64,000 bases of DNA, from contig CABUIY010000003.1 in NCBI GenBank assembly GCA_902491765.1, positions 1 to 64,000 of the forward strand, given 5' to 3'. Position numbers and translations under genes: made by a program. This document shows positions 1 through 7,476 of this stretch, in pieces. How positions within the stretch are numbered: the first letter of the stretch is position 1; every line of letters begins with the position of its first letter. This DNA is from an uncultured Collinsella sp. (lineage in GTDB: Bacteria; Actinomycetota; Coriobacteriia; Coriobacteriales; Coriobacteriaceae). The notes under the pieces are model-generated. The model did no database searches, was not told the DNA's origin, and saw nothing but the letters and a program-made list of their open reading frames with translations.

Positions 1-527
1 TCCACGCGGTCGCTCTGACCAAGCGACGCTACATCCAGCCCGCGCGCGCTCAGCAACTCGGCAATGCTGCGGTCGATAAGCTCCTGTGTGGACTCCGAAA
101 GGCTTTCGACCTCGATAGGGGCGGGCTCCGTGCGCGTCGGCGCCGCGTCGAAGCACGCCATGAGCTGCTGCGCCATGGCGTTGATGGAACGCACGGTCGA
201 GAGATCGGTGTTGACGCAGAGCATACCGACGATCTCGTCATTCTCGCGGATAAAGTACGTCGCTGACTCCAACGTCTTGCCGCCGGCACCGCGCCCCTCG
301 TAGCCCGTAATAAACGGCAGGTCGCGATACTTGGGGTCGTGCATGATCTTGAGCGCCAGATCGGTGGCGGGACCGCCGACCTTGCGGCCGCTCACGATGC
401 CGTTGCGAATATCGACGATGGCGTGGTCGGGATCCGAGAAATCGTGCAGCACGATTTCACTGTTTTTGCCGAGTATCTGCTCCAGAAAATCGACCATCGG
501 CAAAAAGCGGCGTACGGTCTCGTTCAC
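1..527 (-). CDS. YheO/DauR-type PAS-HTH transcriptional regulator, N-terminal part
   Basis: About 175 residues are visible; the C-terminal helix-turn-helix lies beyond the window edge. The start is a GTG at 525-527 preceded on the minus strand by AAAGGAG, giving the N-terminus MNETVRRFLPMVDFLEQILG. The PAS-like YheO domain is recognisable from IVLHDFSDPDHAIVDIRNG, then SGRKVGGPATDLALK and GKTLESATYFIREN. The complete paralogue at 17105-17758 shows the same block order (VVVHDLETEDVDHSIVVIENG, SGRKLGDGPSHIVLES). It diverges from the purine permease across a 352-bp AT-rich gap, so it probably controls that operon; the ligand is unknown. The family call is firm, the target is inference. Confidence 0.85.
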   Translation of the reverse strand, partial: MNETVRRFLPMVDFLEQILGKNSEIVLHDFSDPDHAIVDIRNGIVSGRKVGGPATDLALKIMHDPKYRDLPFITGYEGRGAGGKTLESATYFIRENDEIVGMLCVNTDLSTVRSINAMAQQLMACFDAAPTRTEPAPIEVESLSESTQELIDRSIAELLSARGLDVASLGQSDRV

Positions 528-879
528 GGGCAACTCCTTTGAGTGAAATCGGAAATGTTCATAACAATTTTTTCTCATGGTAACACGCTGCCCATCATCT
601 CGTATATCCGCAGGTACATTACGTAATGCAGACGAACGGTAGGAATTTAGCGGTAAACGGTTGACCAAAAGAAAAGTTAGATGTTATTTTGACCAGACAC
701 TTTCCTGACCTGCGGAAATGCGTTATTTCAGCTGAAGAATAGTCTGATAACAAAAAATTATTATTGAGAATGAGAATCATCTTTAATACGATATGCAATG
801 AAGGCACAACCTCAACCCCGCACTGCGTCACAATAGAGCGTTAGATGCGAAAACAACTACTTCGAGGATTGGTGGTCAA
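528..879. promoter_or_regulatory. Divergent control region between regulator and purine permease
   Basis: This 352-bp stretch is much more AT-rich than its neighbours and has no convincing ORF. It holds a 12-bp palindrome CATTACGTAATG at 617-628 and a Fur-box-like sequence GAGAATGAGAATCATCTTT at 766-784, which matches the classical 19-bp Fur consensus at 14 positions by my alignment. Both are candidate operators only. Confidence 0.5.
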
Positions 880-2274
880 ATGACCCAGGAGACGGTTACG
901 AACGGCACTGAAGCCCTGTTCACTCGCGAAGGCATGCCTCCCGTTAAGGAAATGATCCCGTGTGCCCTTCAGCACGTACTGGCATCGTTTGCCGGCATCA
1001 TTACCCCGGCGGTCATCATGGCCGGCGTCTACGGCTTTAATAGCCAGCAGAGCACCGACATCATCCAGGTCGCGCTCATTCTTTCGGCGATCGATACGGC
1101 CCTTCAGGCCTTCGCTCCCTTCCGTCGCATCGGCGGCGGCCTGCCCATCGTCATGGGCGTTTCGTTCGCGTTCCTGCCGGCCCTGCAGGCCATGGGTGCC
1201 TCGGGCTTTAGCTTTGGTGCGCTGCTGGGTGGCGAGATCGTCGGCGGCGCCGTCGCGGTCCTCTTTGGTCTGGCCTACAGCAAGATCAAGTGGCTGTTCC
1301 CACCCGTCGTGACCGGTACGGTCATCTTCTCCATTGGCGTCTCTCTCTATCCCACGGCCGTCAAGTATATGGCCGGCGGTATGGGTACGCCGCTGTGGGG
1401 CACTCCGCAGGCCTGGTGCGTCGCTCTTATCACCTTCGCCGTGGTCTTTGCGCTCGCCAACTTTGGCAAGGGCACGCTCAAGCTGGGATCCGTGTTCTTT
1501 GGCATGATCGTCGGCATGATCGTCTCCATCCCCTTTGGCATGATTGACTTCTCCAGCGTCGCCACCGCTCAGGTCTTCGCCCTTCCCAAGCTCATGCCCT
1601 ACGCGCTCGAGTTTGATCCCGAGGTCTGCATTACCCTCGCCGTCGTGTTCCCCATGGTTGCCATCCAGGTTATCGGTGACGTCTCCGCCGCCTGCCTGGG
1701 CTCCATCGACCGTATGCCCACCGAGCGCGAGCTCTCCGGCGCTATCGTGTCCCAGGGCCTCACCTCTATGGTCGGCGGCCTGCTTGGCGGTCTTCCCACC
1801 AGCGCCCTTGGCCAGAACGTGGGCATCATCTGCTCCAACAAGGTCGTCAACAAGTGGGTCTTTGTGATCATCGCGGCCGTCTTTGCCATCGCCGGTCTGT
1901 TCCCGCAGCTCTCTGCCGTCCTTTCCGCTATCCCGCAGCCCGTCATCGGCGGCGCGACCGTCGGCGTCTTTGGCACCATCACCATGAACGGCGTGCGCAT
2001 GTTCACCCGCGAGGGCCTTACGCAGCGCACTACCACCATCGTCGGCACCTCTGTCGTCTTTGGCCTGGGTATCTGGATGGCCAGCGGTTGCCTTGCCGGC
2101 GAGGGTATGCCCGCCTGGGTGTCCACCGTCATCGGCTCCAATGCCGTAACCCCCACCGCCATCATGGCCATTGTCCTTAACCTGATCCTTCCGCAGACGC
2201 CGGTCGTGGCTCAGCACATCGATGCTGCCAAGGACGCTGCCGTGGATCTGGTCTTGCCCGAGAGCAAGAAGTAA
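880..2274 (+). CDS. NCS2-family purine (xanthine/uric acid) permease
   Basis: A 464-residue polytopic membrane protein with a dozen or more hydrophobic segments from about residue 30 to 450. The Q-N-x-G signature of nucleobase:cation symporter-2 transporters appears as QNVGIICSNK near residue 310, with an Asn where many relatives have Thr. Two half-membrane hairpins rich in Gly/Pro (IGGGLPIVMGVSFAFLP and IPQPVIGGATVGVFGT) are typical of the fold. It would import a purine by proton symport. It is first in a run leading to ssnA, ygfK and the xanthine dehydrogenase, which makes xanthine or urate more likely than uracil. The exact substrate cannot be read from sequence. Confidence 0.88.
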   Translation: MTQETVTNGTEALFTREGMPPVKEMIPCALQHVLASFAGIITPAVIMAGVYGFNSQQSTDIIQVALILSAIDTALQAFAPFRRIGGGLPIVMGVSFAFLPALQAMGASGFSFGALLGGEIVGGAVAVLFGLAYSKIKWLFPPVVTGTVIFSIGVSLYPTAVKYMAGGMGTPLWGTPQAWCVALITFAVVFALANFGKGTLKLGSVFFGMIVGMIVSIPFGMIDFSSVATAQVFALPKLMPYALEFDPEVCITLAVVFPMVAIQVIGDVSAACLGSIDRMPTERELSGAIVSQGLTSMVGGLLGGLPTSALGQNVGIICSNKVVNKWVFVIIAAVFAIAGLFPQLSAVLSAIPQPVIGGATVGVFGTITMNGVRMFTREGLTQRTTTIVGTSVVFGLGIWMASGCLAGEGMPAWVSTVIGSNAVTPTAIMAIVLNLILPQTPVVAQHIDAAKDAAVDLVLPESKK

Positions 2275-2290
2275 CCAATTCGGTGCTATT

Positions 2291-2322
2291 CGTCGGCGGA
2301 CGCATCGCCTCGTCCGCCGACG
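2291..2322 (+). promoter_or_regulatory. Perfect 12-bp stem hairpin after the permease gene
   Basis: Arms CGTCGGCGGACG (2291-2302) and CGTCCGCCGACG (2311-2322) pair perfectly around an 8-nt loop. No U-run follows, so it is not a classical terminator. A second stem (CTTCA...TGAAG, about 2341-2373) lies before ssnA. These may set transcript ends or stability between permease and enzyme genes. Confidence 0.6.
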
Positions 2323-2468
2323 TCATGCGGCGCCAAGCCGCACTTCAAAGGATTGTCCCTTTGGTGAAGCGTTGACGGGAGAGGGCCCGTTTCCGGTGTA
2401 GGCCGGCGCTTCGCACTCCGCTATGTCAGAGGTGTCAAACCCCGCCCCTGATGTTGAAGGGAGCATTC

Positions 2469-3824
2469 ATGCTTCTGGTCGCTAACGGTTCCGTCTTTAC
2501 CCGCAACGCTCAGACCCCGTTCATTCCAAACGGTGCGGTCGCCATTGACGGAGATACGATCGTCGAAGTGGGCCCCGAGCGCGAGCTCAAGGCCAAGTAC
2601 CCGGATGCCGAGTACGTCGACGCCCAGGGCAACCTCATCATGCCCGGACTCATCAACTGCCACACCCACATCTACTCGGGTCTGGCCCGCGGCCTTGCCA
2701 TTAAGGGCTGCAACCCCATCAACTTCCTGGAGAATCTCGAGCAGCAGTGGTGGAAGATTGACGACAACCTGACGCTCGACGGCACCAAGGCCAGCGCCTA
2801 CGCCACGATTCTTGACTCCATCCGCGATGGCGTCACCACGATCTTCGATCACCATGCGAGCTTCTGCGAGATCCCGGGAAGCCTCTTCACCATTAAGGAC
2901 GCAGCTCAGGAGCTGGGCATGCGTTCGTGCCTGTGCTACGAGGTCTCTGATCGCCGCGGCCAGGAAAAATGCGACCAGGCCATTGCCGAGAACGCCGAGT
3001 TTGCCCAGTGGGCCGCCAAGGAGCGTCACGATAACGATAACCACATGATCGCCGCCATGTTTGGCGGTCACGCCACCTTTACGCTGTCGGACGAGACCAT
3101 GGACAAGATGGCCGAGGCCAACAACGGTCTGACCGGCTTCCACATCCACGTGTGCGAGGGCATGAACGATGTGTGGGATTCCCGCCTCAACCGCGGCGGC
3201 ATCAGCCCCGTCGAGCGCCTGCTGCAACACAACCTGCTGGGTCCCGACACCATGCTGGGCCACTGCATCCACGTGACGCCTGCCGAGATGGATATCGTCA
3301 AGGAGTCCGGCACTTGGCTGGTCAACAACCCCGAATCCAATATGGGCAACGCCGTGGGCTGCGCCCCCGTGCTCGAGTTCTTCCGCCGCGGCATCCCCGT
3401 GTGCATGGGCACCGACGCCTACACCCACGATATGCTCGAGAGCCTTAAGGTCTTCCTGATTATTCAGCGCCACAACGCCGCCATGCCCAACGTGGGCTGG
3501 TGCGAGGCCATGACGATGCTGTTCGAGAACAACGCCAAGATGGCGAGCAAGTACTTCGATCGCAAGCTCGGTGTGCTCGAGGCCGGCGCTGCCGCCGACG
3601 TTATCGTTATGGACTACAAGCCCTTTACGCCGCTGAGCGAGGAGAATATCGACGGCCACATGCTCTTTGGCATGATGGGCAAAAACTGCCGCACCACCAT
3701 CATCAACGGCCGCGTCCTGTACAAGGATCGCGAGTTCGTTGGCATTGATGAGGACAAGATCAACGCGTGGACCATGGCCGAGTCCAAGAAGCTCTGGAGC
3801 ACGCTCAACGATCGCACCTACTAA
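2469..3824 (+). CDS. ssnA: SsnA-type aminohydrolase (amidohydrolase superfamily)
   Basis: 451 residues. I chose ATG 2469 because GAAGGGAG ends about 7 nt upstream; an in-frame ATG at 2451 lacks a Shine-Dalgarno. Metal-site motifs of the amidohydrolase superfamily are present: NCHTH (His65, His67), FHIHVCEG, GHCIHV and MGTDAYTH (Asp316). The family includes guanine deaminase and chlorohydrolases, and SsnA is the member found in selenium-linked purine clusters with ygfK and xdhD. It probably deaminates or hydrolyses a purine-derived ring in the cytoplasm. It lies between the permease and ygfK in the same direction. The exact reaction is not established from sequence. Confidence 0.88.
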   Translation: MLLVANGSVFTRNAQTPFIPNGAVAIDGDTIVEVGPERELKAKYPDAEYVDAQGNLIMPGLINCHTHIYSGLARGLAIKGCNPINFLENLEQQWWKIDDNLTLDGTKASAYATILDSIRDGVTTIFDHHASFCEIPGSLFTIKDAAQELGMRSCLCYEVSDRRGQEKCDQAIAENAEFAQWAAKERHDNDNHMIAAMFGGHATFTLSDETMDKMAEANNGLTGFHIHVCEGMNDVWDSRLNRGGISPVERLLQHNLLGPDTMLGHCIHVTPAEMDIVKESGTWLVNNPESNMGNAVGCAPVLEFFRRGIPVCMGTDAYTHDMLESLKVFLIIQRHNAAMPNVGWCEAMTMLFENNAKMASKYFDRKLGVLEAGAAADVIVMDYKPFTPLSEENIDGHMLFGMMGKNCRTTIINGRVLYKDREFVGIDEDKINAWTMAESKKLWSTLNDRTY

Positions 3825-3840
3825 TTCACAAGTAGATTCG

Positions 3841-3873
3841 CGCGCGTCGGATGTTTCGCCACATCCGGCGCGC
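3841..3873 (+). promoter_or_regulatory. GC-rich hairpin between ssnA and ygfK
   Basis: CGCGCG-t-CGGATG pairs with CATCCG-g-CGCGCG around a short loop. A second GC-rich stem follows at roughly 3926-3956. The ~150-bp gap before ygfK is therefore highly structured and lacks a U-tract, pointing to mRNA processing or stability rather than simple termination. Confidence 0.5.
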
Positions 3874-3973
3874 GCATAGGCGGCCTCCGCGGGGTCGCCG
3901 GCGCTGTGCTAGCGCTACACCGTATTTGCGCCCGCCGCGCGGTCTCGCCGGGCGTTACAGAGAGGAGCTCACT

Positions 3974-6973
3974 ATGAGCGACATCATGAGGCCGATCCCG
4001 TTTTCGCAGCTGATGAACTGGATCATCGAGGAGCACAAGACTCAGGGCGCCGTCTTTGGCGTGCGCAAGATGGTCACGACCAACCAGGAGGGCGCGCTTC
4101 CCATTTTTGACGAGCGCATCGAGACTCCGTTTGGCCCGGCCGCCGGTCCCAACACGCAGCTTGCCCAGAACATCGTGGCCTCTTATGTGGCCGGTTCCCG
4201 CTTCTTTGAGCTTAAGACCGTTCAGGTTATGGACGGCGAGGAGCTCTCCAAGTGTGTGAACAAGCCCTGCATCGTGGCGCAGGACGAGTGCTACAACTGC
4301 GAGTGGTCGACCGAGCTCGAGGTTCCGCAGGCCTTTGCCGAGTACGTGAAGGCATGGTTTGCCTGCCACCTGATCGCTCGCGAGTACGGCCTGGGCAGCC
4401 CGGACGGCTTTGTCTTCAACATGTCCGTGGGTTATGACCTGGAGGGCATCAAGAGCCCCAAGGTCGACGCCTACATCGAGGGCATGAAGGACGCCAGCGG
4501 CTCCGACGTCTGGAACGAGTGCCGCGCATGGGCGCTCGCCAACCTGGACAAGTTTGAGCATGTCGACGCCGCGTTCGTCGAGTCCATCCCGGCACGCGTC
4601 TCCAACTCCATCACCGAGTCTACCCTGCACGGCTGCCCGCCGGCCGAGATCGAGCGCATCGCGACCTATCTGATCACCGAGAAGGGCCTCAACACCTACA
4701 TCAAGTGCAACCCCACACTGCTGGGCTATGAGTTTGCCCGCCAGCGCCTCAACGAGCTGGGCTTTGACTACATCGTTTTCGATGACACGCACTTCCGCGA
4801 GGACCTGCAATGGGCCGACGCCGTGCCTATGTTCGAGCGCCTGATTGCCCTGTGCGCCGAGCGCGGCCTGGAGTTTGGCGTCAAGCTGACCAACACGTTC
4901 CCCGTCGACGTGACGAGAAACGAGCTGCCCTCCACCGAGATGTACATGTCGGGCCGTTCGCTGTTCTCGCTGACCATCGAGGCTGCCCGCCGCATTACCG
5001 AGCAGTTCGATGGCAAACTACGCATTAGCTACTCTGGCGGTGCCACGGTCTACAATATCCGCGCCCTGTACGATGCCGGCATTTGGCCCGTTACCCTGGC
5101 GACCGACGTGCTCAAGCCCGGTGGCTACGAGCGCTTTAGCCAGATGGCTGGTGAGTTTACCGATCTGGACGGCAAGCCGTTTGAGGGCATTTCGCTCGAG
5201 GCCGTGACCGCGATCCAGGCCGATTCGCTCACCAACCCGCTCTACAAGAAGCCGCTGCGTCCGCTGCCCGACCGCAAGGTCGCCGGCAAGAGCCCGCTTT
5301 CCGATTGCTTTACCACGCCGTGCCGCACGAGCTGCCCCATCCAGCAGGATGTTCCCGCCTATCTGGCGGCTGTTGACGAGGGCCGCTACGAGGACGCACT
5401 CAACATCATCATCGAGCGCAACGCCCTGCCGTTTATTACCGGCACCATCTGCCCGCATCCCTGCGGTCGTGCCTGCGAGCGTGCGTTCTACGAGCCCGAG
5501 GGTGCCCAGATTCGCGCCAGCAAGCTCAAGGCCGCCCGTGAGGCCATGACCGCCGTGCTGCCCAAGCTGCGCGCCCAGGCCATCGCCAACGACGGTGAGC
5601 GCAACGTTGCCGTTATCGGCGGCGGCCCGGCCGGCCTGGCGACGGCGTTCTTCCTGACGCGTGCCGGCGTGCCCGTCACCATCTTTGAGGCCCGCGACTC
5701 TCTCGGCGGCGTGGTCCGCCACGTGATCCCCGAGTTCCGCATTGCGAGCGACGATATCTCCCACGATGTCGAGCTCTGCCTGGCCTTTGGCGCCAAGGTT
5801 CAGTTCAACGCCCGCGTGGAGTCCGTCGACGAGCTCAAGGACCAGGGCTTTACCGACGTGGTCGTGGCCACCGGTGCCTGGATGCCCGGCTCTGCGGGCC
5901 TGGGCGAGGGTGCCGAGCTCGATGTGCTGGAGTTCCTCGAGGCCGCCAAGAAGGGCGAGAAACTCGAGCTGGGCGAGGACGTCGTGGTCATTGGCGCCGG
6001 CAACACCGCCATGGACGCGGCCCGCGTGGCCAAGCGTCTGGCTGGTGTGAAGAACGTGCGCCTGGTGTATCGCCGCACCAAGAAGCAGATGCCCGCCGAC
6101 GAGGAAGAGCTCGATCTTGCTCTTGCCGACGGCGTTGAGCTCTGCGAGCTGCTGGCGCCCAAGGCACTCAACGGCTCCGTGCTGACCTGCGACGTCATGG
6201 AGCTCGGCGAGCCGGATGCAAGCGGCCGTCGCAGCCCCGTCGCCACGGGCGAGACCGTCGAGCTTTCCGCCACCACTGTGATCTGCGCCGTGGGCGAGGG
6301 CATCGATGCCAGCCTGTACGATGCCGCGGGCGTCGAGCACGACCGTCGCGGCCGTCTTGCCGCCACCTCCACCGGCGTCGAGGGCGTTTGGGCTGCCGGC
6401 GACTGCCGTCGCGGTCCTGCCACCGTGGTCGAGGCTATCGCCGATGCCGCCGAGGTCGCCCGTGCCATCGCCGGTGTGGACTTTAACAAGTACGCCGACT
6501 GCAACGAGCAGGCCGGCCGCGAGGACACCTGCTACGAGCGCAAGGGGTCGCTGTGCCGCGACAAGCGCAACTGCACCAAGACCCGCTGCCTGGGCTGCGG
6601 CTCGGTGTGCGAGGTCTGCTGCGACGTGTGCCCCAACCGCGCCAACGTGGCAATTAAGGTGCCGGGCCTGGCCAAGCATCAGGTCGTCCATGTCGACGGC
6701 ATGTGCAACGAGTGCGGCAACTGCGCCGTGTTCTGCCCTTACCAGGAGGGTCGTCCCTACAAGGACAAGCTCACCCTGTTCTGGAGCGAGCAGGACATGG
6801 AGAACTCCGAGAACGAGGGCTTCCTGGCCGTGGACGAGGACCACTTTAAGGTTCGCGTCGCCGGCACGGTCCGCACCGTCTCGGTCGATGCCGTCAACAC
6901 CGGTCTTCCCGAGGCCGTCCGCCTGACCATCAGGGCTGTGCGCGACAACTATTCGTACCTTCTTAAGAAATAG
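3974..6973 (+). CDS. ygfK: YgfK-type FAD/Fe-S oxidoreductase (putative selenate reductase subunit)
   Basis: 999 residues, close to the ~1030 of E. coli YgfK. The start is ATG 3974 after AGAGGAG; the same frame extends upstream without a better start. Domains in order: a dihydroorotate-dehydrogenase-like barrel (about 1-430); a GltD-like N-terminal Fe-S module with CRTSCPIQQDVPAYL (about 450) and CPHPCGRACERAF; an FAD site VAVIGGGPAGLATAFF (about 543); an NAD(P)H site VVVIGAGNTAMDAA (about 670); and Cys-rich clusters from about 853 to 920 ending in CNECGNCAVFCPYQEG. It likely passes electrons between NAD(P)H and the molybdenum hydroxylase via the ferredoxin encoded next. The older selenate reductase label is weakly founded; a purine role fits the context better. 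Confidence 0.88.
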   Translation: MSDIMRPIPFSQLMNWIIEEHKTQGAVFGVRKMVTTNQEGALPIFDERIETPFGPAAGPNTQLAQNIVASYVAGSRFFELKTVQVMDGEELSKCVNKPCIVAQDECYNCEWSTELEVPQAFAEYVKAWFACHLIAREYGLGSPDGFVFNMSVGYDLEGIKSPKVDAYIEGMKDASGSDVWNECRAWALANLDKFEHVDAAFVESIPARVSNSITESTLHGCPPAEIERIATYLITEKGLNTYIKCNPTLLGYEFARQRLNELGFDYIVFDDTHFREDLQWADAVPMFERLIALCAERGLEFGVKLTNTFPVDVTRNELPSTEMYMSGRSLFSLTIEAARRITEQFDGKLRISYSGGATVYNIRALYDAGIWPVTLATDVLKPGGYERFSQMAGEFTDLDGKPFEGISLEAVTAIQADSLTNPLYKKPLRPLPDRKVAGKSPLSDCFTTPCRTSCPIQQDVPAYLAAVDEGRYEDALNIIIERNALPFITGTICPHPCGRACERAFYEPEGAQIRASKLKAAREAMTAVLPKLRAQAIANDGERNVAVIGGGPAGLATAFFLTRAGVPVTIFEARDSLGGVVRHVIPEFRIASDDISHDVELCLAFGAKVQFNARVESVDELKDQGFTDVVVATGAWMPGSAGLGEGAELDVLEFLEAAKKGEKLELGEDVVVIGAGNTAMDAARVAKRLAGVKNVRLVYRRTKKQMPADEEELDLALADGVELCELLAPKALNGSVLTCDVMELGEPDASGRRSPVATGETVELSATTVICAVGEGIDASLYDAAGVEHDRRGRLAATSTGVEGVWAAGDCRRGPATVVEAIADAAEVARAIAGVDFNKYADCNEQAGREDTCYERKGSLCRDKRNCTKTRCLGCGSVCEVCCDVCPNRANVAIKVPGLAKHQVVHVDGMCNECGNCAVFCPYQEGRPYKDKLTLFWSEQDMENSENEGFLAVDEDHFKVRVAGTVRTVSVDAVNTGLPEAVRLTIRAVRDNYSYLLKK

Positions 6974-6984
6974 GCGAGTCTCTT

Positions 6985-7464
6985 ATGGCCAAATCCATTC
7001 AACATAATGTGGCCTACGTTGCCTGCGGAAGCGGCTGTGCTTCCGCGGGCGGCGACGCCCGCTGCAGCGAAGGCTGCATTGGCTGTGGCGCCTGCGTCAC
7101 GGCCTGCCCCCACGGCGCCATTGCGCTGGTCGATGGCATCGCCCGCGTGGACCGCTCCAAGTGCACGGGCTGTGGCCTGTGCGGCATGGCGTGCCCGCAG
7201 CGCGTGATTGCCTTCGTCCCCGGCTACCAGAACATTCTGGTGCGCTGCAACAACACCGATAAAGGTGCCATTGCGCGCAAGGTCTGCGACACGAGCTGCA
7301 TCGGTTGCGGTATGTGCGCCAAAAAGTGCCCTGCCGGCGCTATCCGCATCGAGGACAACTGCGCCCATATCGACGGCGTGGACTGCCTGTCGTGCGGCAT
7401 GTGCGCCGTCGTCTGCCCGCATGGCGCCATCCACGACCGCACCGGCATCGCCGCCGGCGTGTAG
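6985..7464 (+). CDS. Four-cluster 4Fe-4S ferredoxin-like protein
   Basis: 159 residues carrying four ferredoxin motifs: CIGCGACVTACP, CTGCGLCGMACP, CIGCGMCAKKCP and CLSCGMCAVVCP. It could hold up to four 4Fe-4S clusters, resembling the electron-transfer half of RnfB. No signal peptide or membrane segment is seen, so it is probably cytoplasmic. It starts 11 bp after ygfK and ends 12 bp before the xdhD-like gene, so it is very likely an electron carrier between the two. The ribosome-binding site is weak. Confidence 0.85.
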   Translation: MAKSIQHNVAYVACGSGCASAGGDARCSEGCIGCGACVTACPHGAIALVDGIARVDRSKCTGCGLCGMACPQRVIAFVPGYQNILVRCNNTDKGAIARKVCDTSCIGCGMCAKKCPAGAIRIEDNCAHIDGVDCLSCGMCAVVCPHGAIHDRTGIAAGV

Positions 7465-7476
7465 AAGGGAATCACC

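Noticed and set aside
619..831. 70-codon minus-strand frame in the first control region
   Set aside because: No ribosome-binding site and implausible composition; the AT-rich stretch explains the open frame.
841..2217. Long minus-strand frame opposite the permease, and similar long frames opposite ygfK, secA and others
   Set aside because: These are GC-rich shadows with repetitive Gly/His/Asp composition and no family features; the plus-strand genes are unambiguous.
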